From NCBI GenBank assembly GCA_030039815.1, contig JASHUW010000105.1, positions 1-10,265 of the forward strand: a stretch of 10,265 bases of DNA, written 5' to 3'. The stretch comes from Alphaproteobacteria bacterium (GTDB taxonomy: Bacteria; Pseudomonadota; Alphaproteobacteria; ATCC43930; CGMCC-115725). Position numbers and translations under genes: made by a program. Below, in pieces: positions 1 to 8,621 of the stretch (the first letter of the stretch is position 1; every line of letters begins with the position of its first letter). Under the pieces are notes generated by a model that saw nothing but the letters and a program-made list of their open reading frames with translations, ran no database searches and was not told where the DNA came from.

Positions 1-824
1 TCGCGCTTGCACTGTTCGAGCGGGATCAGCAGGTCGGGCCGAAAGGCGATGAACAGGTAGCCGTCTTGCGCGCCCGTCACCATGCCCGCGCCCCCCAAAA
101 CCCCGAGCGCCTGAACCACGAGCCCGAGCCCAAACCCCTTGTAGCCGGCAAACGGTAGGAGCGCGCCGGCCCGTGCCGCCGCCGGATCGGTCGTCGGCCG
201 ACCGTCGCAATCGATCGCGCCCCCCTCCGGCAAGGCCTCGTTGCGGCGCACGCGCAATTGCAGCTCGGTCGCCATGAACGCGGAGGTGCCCATGTCGAGG
301 ACCAAGGGCCCGTCTTCGGTCGGAATCGCGAAGGCGATCGGGTTGGTCCCGAGGATCGGCTTGATCCCGCCCAACGGCGCAACCGCGCCGCCACTCGATG
401 CGGTATGGATCGCGACATAGCCCTCACGCGCGATCATCTCGACGAAGTATGCGTTACGCCCGCTCATCCAAGTATTGGTGACGCCGACAAGGGCGATACC
501 GTGCACCTTGGCCTTGTCGATCGTCGCGCGCGCGACGTGGTAGAGCGCGAGCATCCCGTTGTTGTTGCCGCCATCGTAAAGCGCCGAGACTTCGGTTTCC
601 CGGATCAGGCGGATCGGCTGGCGCGGCAGGTCGAAGCGGCGGTGCTCGGGGACGTTGAGGAGCTTCGCCAGACCTGAATATTCATAGCCGCAAAGCGCCG
701 CGTCGATCACGTGGTCGGTGATGATACGCGCTTCCTCAGCGTCATAGCCGATGCCGCGCATCGCCCGCTCGCCGAGGCTGCGGGCGTCGTCGACGCTCAG
801 ATGGACGCGGCCGGCCGCCGCCAT
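1..824 (-). CDS. Ldh-family (malate/L-lactate/ureidoglycolate dehydrogenase type) NAD(P)-dependent oxidoreductase, 3' end cut by window edge
   Basis: The first 274 codons are present, starting at ATG 824; the C-terminus lies outside the window. AGGAGG stands 6-7 nt before the ATG, just after the stop of the upstream gene, so the start is secure. Family marks are GTNP (residues 159-162), LDMGTS (176-181), a PTTDP motif (210-214) and YKGFGLGL (228-235). These match the Ldh_2 fold, whose members reduce 2-oxo acids or imines, or oxidise 2-hydroxy acids, with NAD(P). Oddly, the N-terminal SHG motif reads YSG (49-51), the nearby substrate-binding Arg is Lys54, and the position I align with the catalytic His of AllD (about residue 116 there) is Met120 in NTWMSG. 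The nucleotide-binding side looks intact but the usual acid/base residues do not. It is last of three tightly packed genes after nadE. The substrate cannot be named. Family assignment is firm; activity is uncertain. Confidence 0.88.
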   Translation of the reverse strand, partial: MAAAGRVHLSVDDARSLGERAMRGIGYDAEEARIITDHVIDAALCGYEYSGLAKLLNVPEHRRFDLPRQPIRLIRETEVSALYDGGNNNGMLALYHVARATIDKAKVHGIALVGVTNTWMSGRNAYFVEMIAREGYVAIHTASSGGAVAPLGGIKPILGTNPIAFAIPTEDGPLVLDMGTSAFMATELQLRVRRNEALPEGGAIDCDGRPTTDPAAARAGALLPFAGYKGFGLGLVVQALGVLGGAGMVTGAQDGYLFIAFRPDLLIPLEQCKR

Positions 825-838
825 ATTCTTCCTCCTCG

Positions 839-1628
839 TTAGGGCTTCTTCGCGACGAACAGCTCGGCCGTCGCATCGTCGGGAGCAGCATACGCGGCGG
901 TGACGCCGACCTGGTGCGGGATATCGAATTGCTTGAAGGCGTCGATCAGGATCTTGGCCGCGCCTGGCGCGCCCGGATCGCGGTCGAAGACGGTGATCCC
1001 CATCGCCGTCCCTCCCACCACGTTCGCGGTCTGCTCCGGGCCGCCGGCGTCCCAGCCGGCTGATTTGAGGATATCAACGAGCTGCGTGGCATAGCCGTAA
1101 GCCTCGACATCGCTCGGCACGCATGAAACGACAACCCGGTAACTGCCGTATTGGCGCAAATAATCGGCGAGCTTGACTGCGGTCGCCGCGTCGATCGAGC
1201 GCGCCGTCTCGCCGGCCTTGAGCGCCGCGATCTGCTGTTTGACGGCCGCGACCTTGCCGCTCAACGACGCGAGCGCATCATCGACATTGTCGAACGATCC
1301 CGGCGGGCTGTCGCCGGAGGGCGCGGGCAGCGACTTCGACAGCGCATCCCACTGTGACCACAAGCCGTGCAGCGCCTCCGCCTCTGCCGCGAGCCGCGCG
1401 GTAAGTCGATCAGCGGCCGCGTTGCCGCTCAATACTTGCTCCCAGTGGAGCAGCGTAGCCGCGGCGATACCGACCAGCACGACAGCCGCCGCCCAGGCGC
1501 CCTTGGCCCAATAACGCGAGGGAAGCACCACCGCTTCGATCAGCGCGAGCGCCAACGCCAGCCCGAGCGGCAACGTCGGTCCCAGGCGCGCCGCCTCGCC
1601 AGCCAGCTCGCGCAGGCGCAACAATATC

Positions 1629-1645
<17 letters not shown>
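839..1645 (-). CDS. Membrane-anchored protein of unknown function: two N-terminal helices, coiled coil, alpha/beta C-terminal domain
   Basis: I do not recognise this as a named family. With the GTG start at 1645 it is 268 residues. Two hydrophobic stretches (about 22-42 and 48-66) form a likely membrane hairpin. A charged, Ala/Leu-rich region (about 75-105 and 120-150) could form a coiled coil, split by a Pro/Ser/Gly linker (107-117). From about 168 a beta-strand VVVSC leads into a helix with a DVEAYGYA motif, then AGW and a second strand ITVFDRDP, which suggests a small alpha/beta domain on one face of the membrane. The frame is open up to an ATG at 1747, but starting there would overlap nadE by 119 nt and add a basic, low-complexity leader that looks like nadE read out of frame. 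GTG 1645 overlaps the nadE end by 17 nt, which fits translational coupling; a TTG a few codons later is an alternative. Its stop is 14 nt before the Ldh-family gene, so the three genes appear to form one operon. Confidence 0.75.
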
Positions 1646-3719
<2,074 letters not shown>

Positions 3720-3731
3720 AAGACCATCGAT

Positions 3732-3760
3732 TAATTATGCTCATAATGAGCATTTGTCAA
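3732..3760 (-). promoter_or_regulatory. Probable nadE promoter, near-consensus sigma70 type
   Basis: On the minus strand a perfect TTGACA (3760-3755) is followed by exactly 17 bp and TAATTA (3737-3732). The predicted transcription start is near 3725, only about 6 nt from ATG 3719, so nadE mRNA could be nearly leaderless, or translation could begin at ATG 3677. No other strong -35/-10 pair was noticed close to nadE. This is inferred from sequence; no start site has been mapped here. Confidence 0.6.
3737..3753. promoter_or_regulatory. Perfect 17-bp palindrome (operator candidate) inside the nadE promoter spacer
   Basis: ATGCTCAT-T-ATGAGCAT is a perfect dyad with 8-bp arms around one central base. 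It starts two bases after the -35 box and runs into the -10 box of the proposed nadE promoter, where a bound repressor would block RNA polymerase. There is no T-tract, so it does not look like a terminator. Dimeric winged-helix or MarR-like repressors, or a Nudix-type NAD regulator such as NrtR, are candidates, but no regulator gene lies in the window and I cannot match the motif to a known one. Confidence 0.6.
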
Positions 3761-3952
3761 TCAGGCTCAAGAAACCGCTTGAACCGCCCATCCCGCCCTC
3801 ATTGATCGCGTCTTTGATTGGCATTCCGAGCGTTTGGCCTTTTCTGAACCCCTTGAGCCGGGCGATCGCCGTCGCCGACGCTCCCGGGCCTCCCTCTCCG
3901 ACAATGCCTCCGGCGATATCTCTGTCTTCTGATTGTCGGTCTCTTGCGCCAT
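3741..3952 (-). pseudogene. Frameshifted remnant of a small gene between purA and nadE (antitoxin-like tail, uncertain)
   Basis: Two overlapping frames each look coding for part of this stretch. From ATG 3952 one frame begins MAQETDNQKTEISPEAL and then degenerates into an Arg run. From about 3870 a second frame (one-base deletion or two-base insertion relative to the first) reads AIARLKGFRKGQTLGMPIK, then DAINEGGMGG, and ends at a TGA inside the nadE operator palindrome. Third positions are GC-rich in the first frame before the switch and in the second after it. The second frame has no usable start codon before its coding-like part. The tail is reminiscent of C-termini of small alphaproteobacterial antitoxins, but this is recollection and not a search result. 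The first frame is also open back to a TTG at 4009, which overlaps the purA stop as TTGA. No toxin partner is visible. It could instead be chance coding-like sequence. Confidence 0.35.
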
Positions 3953-4005
3953 CGGGAAAGCCGCCTGCTCAGCGTCCGAATTGTCTATTACTCCGATTAC
4001 GAAAA

Positions 4006-5295
4006 TCAATCAGCGAACGGGTCGCGCACCAGTACGGTGTCTTCGCGCTCGGGGCTGGTGGAGAGCATGGTCACCGGAGCGCCGATCAGCTCCTCGACAC
4101 GCCGGATGTATTTGATCGCGTTCGCCGGCAGGTCGGCATAGGAGCGGGCGCCGCGCGTGCTTTCACGCCAGCCGGCGAAGTCCTCGTAGATCGGCTCGAT
4201 CTCGGCCTGCGCGGTGACGCCGGGCGGCAGGTAGTCGTAACGCTGATTGCTGCGGCGATAGCCGGTGCAGACCTTGATCTCGTCAAACGTATCGAGGACA
4301 TCGAGTTTGGTGAGCGCGATCCCGTCGATCCCCCCCATCTTGATCGCCTGCCGCACCATCACGGCATCGAGCCAGCCGCAGCGCCGGCGCCGGCCGGTGA
4401 CGGTGCCGAACTCGCGTCCCCGATCGCCGAGCTGTTGGCCGATCTCGTCCTTGAGCTCGGTCGGGAACGGGCCGCTGCCGACCCGCGTCGTGTAGGCCTT
4501 GGTGATGCCGAGCACGAAGCCGATCGCCGCCGGCGCGATGCCCGAACCCGCGGCCGCCTGTCCGGCCAACGTGTTGGACGAGGTCACATAAGGGTAGGTG
4601 CCGTGATCGACATCGAGCATCGCCGCCTGCGCCCCCTCGAAGAGGATGCGCCGGCCGGCACGGCGCGCGTCGTCGAGAATGCGCCAGGTTGCCTCGGCAA
4701 AGGGCAGCACTTTCGGCGCCACCTCGCGCAGCGACGCGAGCAGCTCCTTGCGTTTCACCTGCGGCGCGTCGAGCCCGCGCAGCAATGCATTGTGGTGCAG
4801 CAGCACCTCATCAACGCGATCTTCGAGCGCGTTCGGGTCGGCGAGGTCGCAGACGCGGATCGCGCGGCGGCCGACTTTGTCCTCATAGGCGGGGCCGATA
4901 CCGCGCCCGGTCGTGCCGATCTTCTTGTCGCCGCGCCGCTCCTCGCGCGCCCGGTCGAGCGCGCCGTGCGACGGCAGGATCAGCGCCGCATTGTCGGCCA
5001 GCTTCAGGTTTTGCGGGGTGATGTTCAGGCCTTTGCCGCGCATCGTGTCGATCTCGGCGATGAGCGCCCATGGGTCGACCACAACCCCGTTGCCGATGAT
5101 CGACAGCTTGCCGCGCACCACCCCGGACGGCAGCAGGCTCAGCTTGTATTCGACGTCATGGATGACAAGCGTATGCCCGGCATTGTGGCCGCCCTGAAAG
5201 CGCACGACGATCTCGGCGCGCTCCGACAACCAGTCGACGATCTTGCCCTTGCCTTCGTCGCCCCATTGGGCGCCGACTACCGCGACATTGGCCAT
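4006..5295 (-). CDS. purA: Adenylosuccinate synthetase
   Basis: PurA joins aspartate to IMP using GTP to give adenylosuccinate, the committed step to AMP. The 429-residue length is normal. The N-terminus carries GAQWGDEGKGK (8-18) with the catalytic Asp13, and GGHNAGHT (35-42) with His41. GTTGRGIGPAYEDK (127-140) is the IMP-binding loop region, with Arg144 shortly after. Further on are ITKAYTTRVGSGPFPTEL, the basic RRRRCGWLD stretch, ALTKLDVLD (GTP base recognition) and a C-terminal SPERED. ATG 5295 is preceded by AGGGAG at good spacing. It starts 18 nt after the hisZ stop, so the two are probably co-transcribed. No clear intrinsic terminator was seen after its TGA. Confidence 0.98.
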   Translation of the reverse strand: MANVAVVGAQWGDEGKGKIVDWLSERAEIVVRFQGGHNAGHTLVIHDVEYKLSLLPSGVVRGKLSIIGNGVVVDPWALIAEIDTMRGKGLNITPQNLKLADNAALILPSHGALDRAREERRGDKKIGTTGRGIGPAYEDKVGRRAIRVCDLADPNALEDRVDEVLLHHNALLRGLDAPQVKRKELLASLREVAPKVLPFAEATWRILDDARRAGRRILFEGAQAAMLDVDHGTYPYVTSSNTLAGQAAAGSGIAPAAIGFVLGITKAYTTRVGSGPFPTELKDEIGQQLGDRGREFGTVTGRRRRCGWLDAVMVRQAIKMGGIDGIALTKLDVLDTFDEIKVCTGYRRSNQRYDYLPPGVTAQAEIEPIYEDFAGWRESTRGARSYADLPANAIKYIRRVEELIGAPVTMLSTSPEREDTVLVRDPFAD

Positions 5296-5313
5296 GCGTT
5301 TCTCCCTGCGGCG

Positions 5314-6498
5314 CTACGAACGCCGCTCGCGCAGCGGCACCGGCCGGCCGGCTTCGAGCACGTGACCGCAGCCGAGGCGCGCAGCCTCAGCCTGCCAATC
5401 ATCCGTCGGCGCCAGAGCCGCGACCGTGATCCATCCTCCCTGCGCAGGATCGCGCAGTGAGGCCGCGATCGCCGGATCGGTGCCCAGCGGCAATAAAAGC
5501 CGGCGCCGCAGCCGCATATCGGGCAAGGTCGATAGGATCATGTCGGTATAGAGCGTAAAGCCGGTCGCCGGCTCGGGCATTGCCGGATCGCCAGCATCAT
5601 AGCGCCCGCCCCGGCCCAACTCGCCGAGCGCGCCGCGCCGAGCCTCGACCCTAGCGAAAAACGTGAAGCTGATGCCGGTGTGGTATTCGAAACCACGATT
5701 TTCGACCGGATCGACCGTGACCATCAGCGTCGGCATGATGGACGTCAAGCCATCGAGGACCGCACCCAGCCGATCACGCTCGGCACACGCGCGGCTCGGC
5801 AGGTCGAGCGCGGCGAGCGCGGGCCGCGCCACCGCCGCTCCCCCCGCCGCAGATACCAGCGCGGTCAGCAAGGGGCCAGCGCGCCCCGCAAGCGCGGCGA
5901 CGGCGGCGGTATCCTTGTGGTCAAGGGCAGCGCGCAAGGCAGCACGCTTTCCCATCGCGATGTCGAACTCCTCGGCGATCGCCGGAACCAAGGTCGGCAT
6001 TGTGAGGTCGACCGACAGATTCGGAACCCCGACGCCGAGCAGTGCCTCGGCGGCCACGGCGATGACCTCGACATCCGCCGCCGGCCCCTCCGCGCCGATC
6101 AGCTCCGCACCGGCCTGGCCGAACTGGCGCTCCGGACGCACTTCGGAGCCTTTCACCCGCAGCACCTGCCCCGCGTAGCTCAGCCGCAGCGGGCGCGGTC
6201 GATGGCCGAGACGGGTGGCGGCGATGCGCGCGACCTGCGGCGTCATGTCGGCGCGCACCGCGACCATGCGGTGCGACGTCGGGTCCATGGTGCGAAAGCT
6301 GTCACCGCTCATCGCCGCGCCGGCGCCCGCCAGAAGCGTCTCCTCGAACTCGACGAGCGGCGGCTTGACCCGCTCGTAACCGTGCGAGGTCAGCACCGCC
6401 ATCAGTCGTCCCGTCACCTCGGCCTCGCGCTCGGCCACGGGTGGCAGCAGATCGTAGAGCCCGGTCGGCAACAAAGCAGTTTGCGGCGCATCGTTCAT
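5314..6498 (-). CDS. hisZ: ATP phosphoribosyltransferase regulatory subunit, HisZ
   Basis: HisZ is a catalytically inactive paralogue of histidyl-tRNA synthetase. It pairs with the short form of HisG to catalyse and feedback-regulate the first step of histidine synthesis. The 394-residue protein opens with LPTGLYDLLPP (10-20), has a motif-2-like block VRADMTPQVARIA (81-93), then YAGQVLR with ERQFGQAGAELIG (108-135), and GELGRGGRYD in the later half. It lacks the C-terminal anticodon-binding domain of true HisRS, which separates it from hisS. No hisG is in the window, so the partner must be encoded elsewhere. ATG 6498 is the first in-frame ATG; its ribosome binding site is weak (GAGG about 13 nt upstream), so the exact start is less sure than the identity. 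purA follows after 18 nt, an arrangement I recall from other alphaproteobacteria. Confidence 0.93.
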   Translation of the reverse strand: MNDAPQTALLPTGLYDLLPPVAEREAEVTGRLMAVLTSHGYERVKPPLVEFEETLLAGAGAAMSGDSFRTMDPTSHRMVAVRADMTPQVARIAATRLGHRPRPLRLSYAGQVLRVKGSEVRPERQFGQAGAELIGAEGPAADVEVIAVAAEALLGVGVPNLSVDLTMPTLVPAIAEEFDIAMGKRAALRAALDHKDTAAVAALAGRAGPLLTALVSAAGGAAVARPALAALDLPSRACAERDRLGAVLDGLTSIMPTLMVTVDPVENRGFEYHTGISFTFFARVEARRGALGELGRGGRYDAGDPAMPEPATGFTLYTDMILSTLPDMRLRRRLLLPLGTDPAIAASLRDPAQGGWITVAALAPTDDWQAEAARLGCGHVLEAGRPVPLRERRS

Positions 6499-6800
6499 GA
6501 GGGCGATATTGCCTCGGCCGCCTCAAGAAAGCGATTGGTCTGCTGCAAAAATGCGGCCTTTGCCGGCGATCAAGGCAATGTTACAGGCGCGTGCCGATGA
6601 GCTGCTGCCGATCAAGTCGGCGGAAGAACGCATCTCAGTCCGGCGCCGCAATCGCAATTAACCGTCGAGATGATCGACCCTCTATCGCAGATTTCGCCGC
6701 AATCAACGCTCGCAGGACGCGAATCAGACTTCCTTAACTACAATCAGACGGTTGAATTGCCGCATGACTATTGCATCTTTTTGAGATTGCTTACAGAATG

Positions 6801-6845
6801 CTGGGTGCATCGTCACTTCCCCCACCCTCGACGGTGCAAGCCCAG
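6801..6845. ncRNA. Hairpin with C-rich loop (plus-strand view), possible small RNA or serA 3'-UTR element
   Basis: CTGGGTGCATCGTC (6801-6814) pairs with GACGGTGCAAGCCCAG (6830-6845): four pairs, a U-G wobble, four pairs, a two-base AG bulge and five pairs. The 15-nt loop reads CUUCCCCCACCCUC on the plus strand and is purine-rich GGGUGGGGGAAG on the minus strand. C-rich single-stranded loops are typical of alphaproteobacterial small RNAs that bind ribosome binding sites, but whether and from which strand this is transcribed is not known. Its last two bases overlap the first arm of the next hairpin, so the two structures compete slightly. Confidence 0.35.
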
Positions 6846-6867
6846 TTCCGCCCACGTCGACGGAACT
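6844..6867. repeat. Short hairpin next to the serA terminator
   Basis: AGTTCCG (6844-6850) and CGGAACT (6861-6867) form a perfect 7-bp stem with a 10-nt loop. It directly abuts the stronger hairpin at 6868-6900 with no gap, and it is the second structure met by transcripts leaving serA. Confidence 0.5.
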
Positions 6868-6900
6868 CGAAACCCCGGCCTACCCCCGGCCGGGGTTTCG
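6868..6900. terminator. Strong hairpin after serA, probably a (bidirectional) terminator
   Basis: CGAAACCCCGGCC (6868-6880) pairs perfectly with GGCCGGGGTTTCG (6888-6900) around a 7-nt loop. It begins 13 nt after the serA stop on the minus strand. Both strands end the stem with GGGGTTTCG, so it could act in both directions, but neither strand has a long T-tract afterwards (CATTTCC on plus, AGTTCC on minus). A terminator or a 3'-end stabiliser is the likeliest role. Confidence 0.65.
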
Positions 6901-6912
6901 CATTTCCGGCCC

Positions 6913-8490
6913 TCAGAATTTCATGGATTTAACCTGCACGACATGAGGCAACGCGCGAACCTTGTCGAGTACTTCGGCGGGAAGCAACTGATCCACTTCG
7001 ACAAGACAAATCGCGTCTTGGCCGGGCGCCGTACGGCCCAAGTGCATCGTCGCGATGTTGATCGACGCCGCCCCCAAGGCATTGCCGAGCGCACCAATAA
7101 AGCCTGGCTTGTCGAGATTACGCACGAACAGCACATGCTCGCCAAGTTCGGCCTCGAGCGGCATCCCCTCGACCGCGACCAGCCGTGGCTTATCGCCGGC
7201 GAACACGGTGCCAGCAATCGAGCGGGTACCGGTCTCGCCGGTCACCGTGATGCGCATCAGCATCTGGTAGTCGCCGGGCTCGGGCTGCAATGTTTCGCTC
7301 ACTCTGATATCGCGCTCACGGCAGATAACGGGCGCGTTGACGACGTTGACCGAGGCGAGTTGCGGCGCCAGCAACCCGGCGAGCACAGTCGCGGTCAGCG
7401 GCTTCACATTGAACTCGGCGATTGCGCCTTCGTATTCCACCGACACTGATTTAATGCCGCTATCGGTCAGCTGCCCGGCGAAGCTGCCGATTTGCTCGGC
7501 CAGCTTCATGTAAGGCTTCAGGCGCCGCGCATCCTCGGCGGAGAGCGAGGGCATGTTCACGGCATTGGTCACCGCACCCGTCAGCAGAAAATCGGCCATC
7601 TGCTCGGCGATCTGCACCGCGACATTTTCCTGCGCCTCGGCGGTCGCGGCGCCAAGATGCGGCGTGGCGACGACATTGTCGCGGCCGAAGAGCGGGTTGG
7701 CGGTCGCTGGCTCCTCGACGAAGACATCGATGGCGGCCCCGGCGACGATGCCCTTATCGAGCGCCGCGGCAAGATCTTCCTCGACGATCAGCCCGCCGCG
7801 CGCGCAATTGATGAGCCGCGCGCTAGGCTTGAGCTTCGCCAGCGCGTTCGCATCGAGCATGCCGCGAGTGGCATCAGTCATCGGCGTGTGCAGCGTCACG
7901 AAATCGGACCGAGCCAGAAGCTCGTCAAGCGTCACGCGCTCGATACCGAGCGCTACCGCGCGCTCCTCGGACAGGAACGGGTCGTAGCCCACCACGCGCA
8001 TCTTCAGCCCGTGCGCGCGGTCGGCGACGATCGCGCCGATATTGCCGCAGCCAATCACGCCGAGCGTTTTGCCGGAGAGCTCAACCCCCATGAAGCGCGA
8101 CTTCTCCCATTTGCCCGCCTGGGTCGAGCGGTCGGCTGCCGGGATTTGCCGCGCGAGCGCGAACATCATCGCGATCGCGTGCTCCGCGGCGGTGATGGCA
8201 TTACCGTAGGGCGTGTTCATCACGACGATGCCGCGCTGCGTCGCAGCGGCGACATCGATGTTGTCGACGCCGATTCCGGCGCGGCCGACGATCCTTAGCG
8301 CCCGCGCTTCGGCGAGCAGCGGCGCGGTGACCTTGGTCGCCGAGCGCACGGCGAGCCCGTCATAGGCACCGATCCGCGCGGTCAGCGCGTCGGGCTTGAG
8401 GCTGACCGCGACGTCGGCCTCGATTCCGCGCTCGGCAAAGACCGCGACGGCGCGCGGGCTCAATTCGTCAGCGATAAGCACCTTGGGCAT
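6913..8490 (-). CDS. serA: D-3-phosphoglycerate dehydrogenase with C-terminal ACT domain
   Basis: SerA oxidises 3-phosphoglycerate to 3-phosphohydroxypyruvate with NAD+, the first step of serine synthesis. The 525-residue length is that of the long type. The substrate-binding lobe opens with MPKVLIADELS. The NAD-binding Rossmann motif is GVIGCGNIG (144-152), and the catalytic residues are Arg231 (NCARGG), Glu260 (FVEEP) and His278 (TPHLG). An intervening domain (about 315-445) leads to an ACT domain (about 452-525) with NLDKPGFIGALG and INIATMHLGR, the usual serine-sensing module, so serine feedback is likely but not provable here. An upstream ATG at 8505 is in frame, but ATG 8490 has GAGG 6 nt before it and matches the family N-terminus. 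It lies 131 bp after serC, whose product uses SerA's product. Confidence 0.97.
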   Translation of the reverse strand: MPKVLIADELSPRAVAVFAERGIEADVAVSLKPDALTARIGAYDGLAVRSATKVTAPLLAEARALRIVGRAGIGVDNIDVAAATQRGIVVMNTPYGNAITAAEHAIAMMFALARQIPAADRSTQAGKWEKSRFMGVELSGKTLGVIGCGNIGAIVADRAHGLKMRVVGYDPFLSEERAVALGIERVTLDELLARSDFVTLHTPMTDATRGMLDANALAKLKPSARLINCARGGLIVEEDLAAALDKGIVAGAAIDVFVEEPATANPLFGRDNVVATPHLGAATAEAQENVAVQIAEQMADFLLTGAVTNAVNMPSLSAEDARRLKPYMKLAEQIGSFAGQLTDSGIKSVSVEYEGAIAEFNVKPLTATVLAGLLAPQLASVNVVNAPVICRERDIRVSETLQPEPGDYQMLMRITVTGETGTRSIAGTVFAGDKPRLVAVEGMPLEAELGEHVLFVRNLDKPGFIGALGNALGAASINIATMHLGRTAPGQDAICLVEVDQLLPAEVLDKVRALPHVVQVKSMKF

Positions 8491-8538
8491 CGAATACCTC
8501 AACAAGCAATAGCCGGCGGACGCCGAGCAATTTTCTTA

Positions 8539-8615
8539 CCGCAGAGATCGCGGAGGCAGCGCTGAGGAGGTTTAGACGCACCGCGTACTCTGCGTCGCCG
8601 CGGCGTTCTCTGCGG
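8539..8615. repeat. 77-bp inverted-repeat element between serC and serA
   Basis: The element is bounded by perfect 9-bp inverted ends, CCGCAGAGA (8539-8547) and TCTCTGCGG (8607-8615). Inside are further copies of the same words (CTCTGCG at 8589-8595, CCGCG, GCGGAGG). Intergenic repeats built on CGCAGAG/CTCTGCG words are common in GC-rich genomes, so this may be one copy of a dispersed REP- or MITE-like family. It begins only 6 nt after the serC stop and would fold in the serC-serA transcript. A small GC hairpin (8514-8525) lies between it and the serA ribosome binding site. Confidence 0.5.
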
Positions 8616-8621
8616 CGGGCC

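Larger units (their letters stand above)
6499..6912. other. 414-bp gap between serA and hisZ without a convincing gene
   Basis: The half nearer serA (6801-6900) is almost wholly three consecutive hairpins, listed separately. The middle (about 6660-6800) is clearly richer in A and T than its surroundings, which fits a promoter region, but I could not pick out a convincing hisZ promoter on the minus strand. On the plus strand a weak TTGCAT-17 bp-CAGAAT pair (6771-6799) points into the hairpin block. A plus-strand reading frame of 54 codons (6497-6661) lies near hisZ and is discussed under findings. Confidence 0.5.

Noticed and set aside
5680..6600. Plus-strand open frame of 306 codons opposite hisZ
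   Set aside because: Shadow of hisZ, Arg/His-rich with no family motif.
6801..6900. tRNA, 4.5S RNA or 6S RNA in the triple-hairpin block
   Set aside because: No acceptor/T-arm pattern, no SRP GGAAGCA-type loop, and far too short for a 6S RNA closing stem and bubble.
7492..8298. Plus-strand open frame of 268 codons opposite serA
   Set aside because: Mirror of the serA Rossmann domain; no independent coding evidence.
8491..8505. ATG 8505 as the serA start
   Set aside because: It lies upstream of the GAGG that serves ATG 8490, and family N-termini begin with the PKVLI strand.
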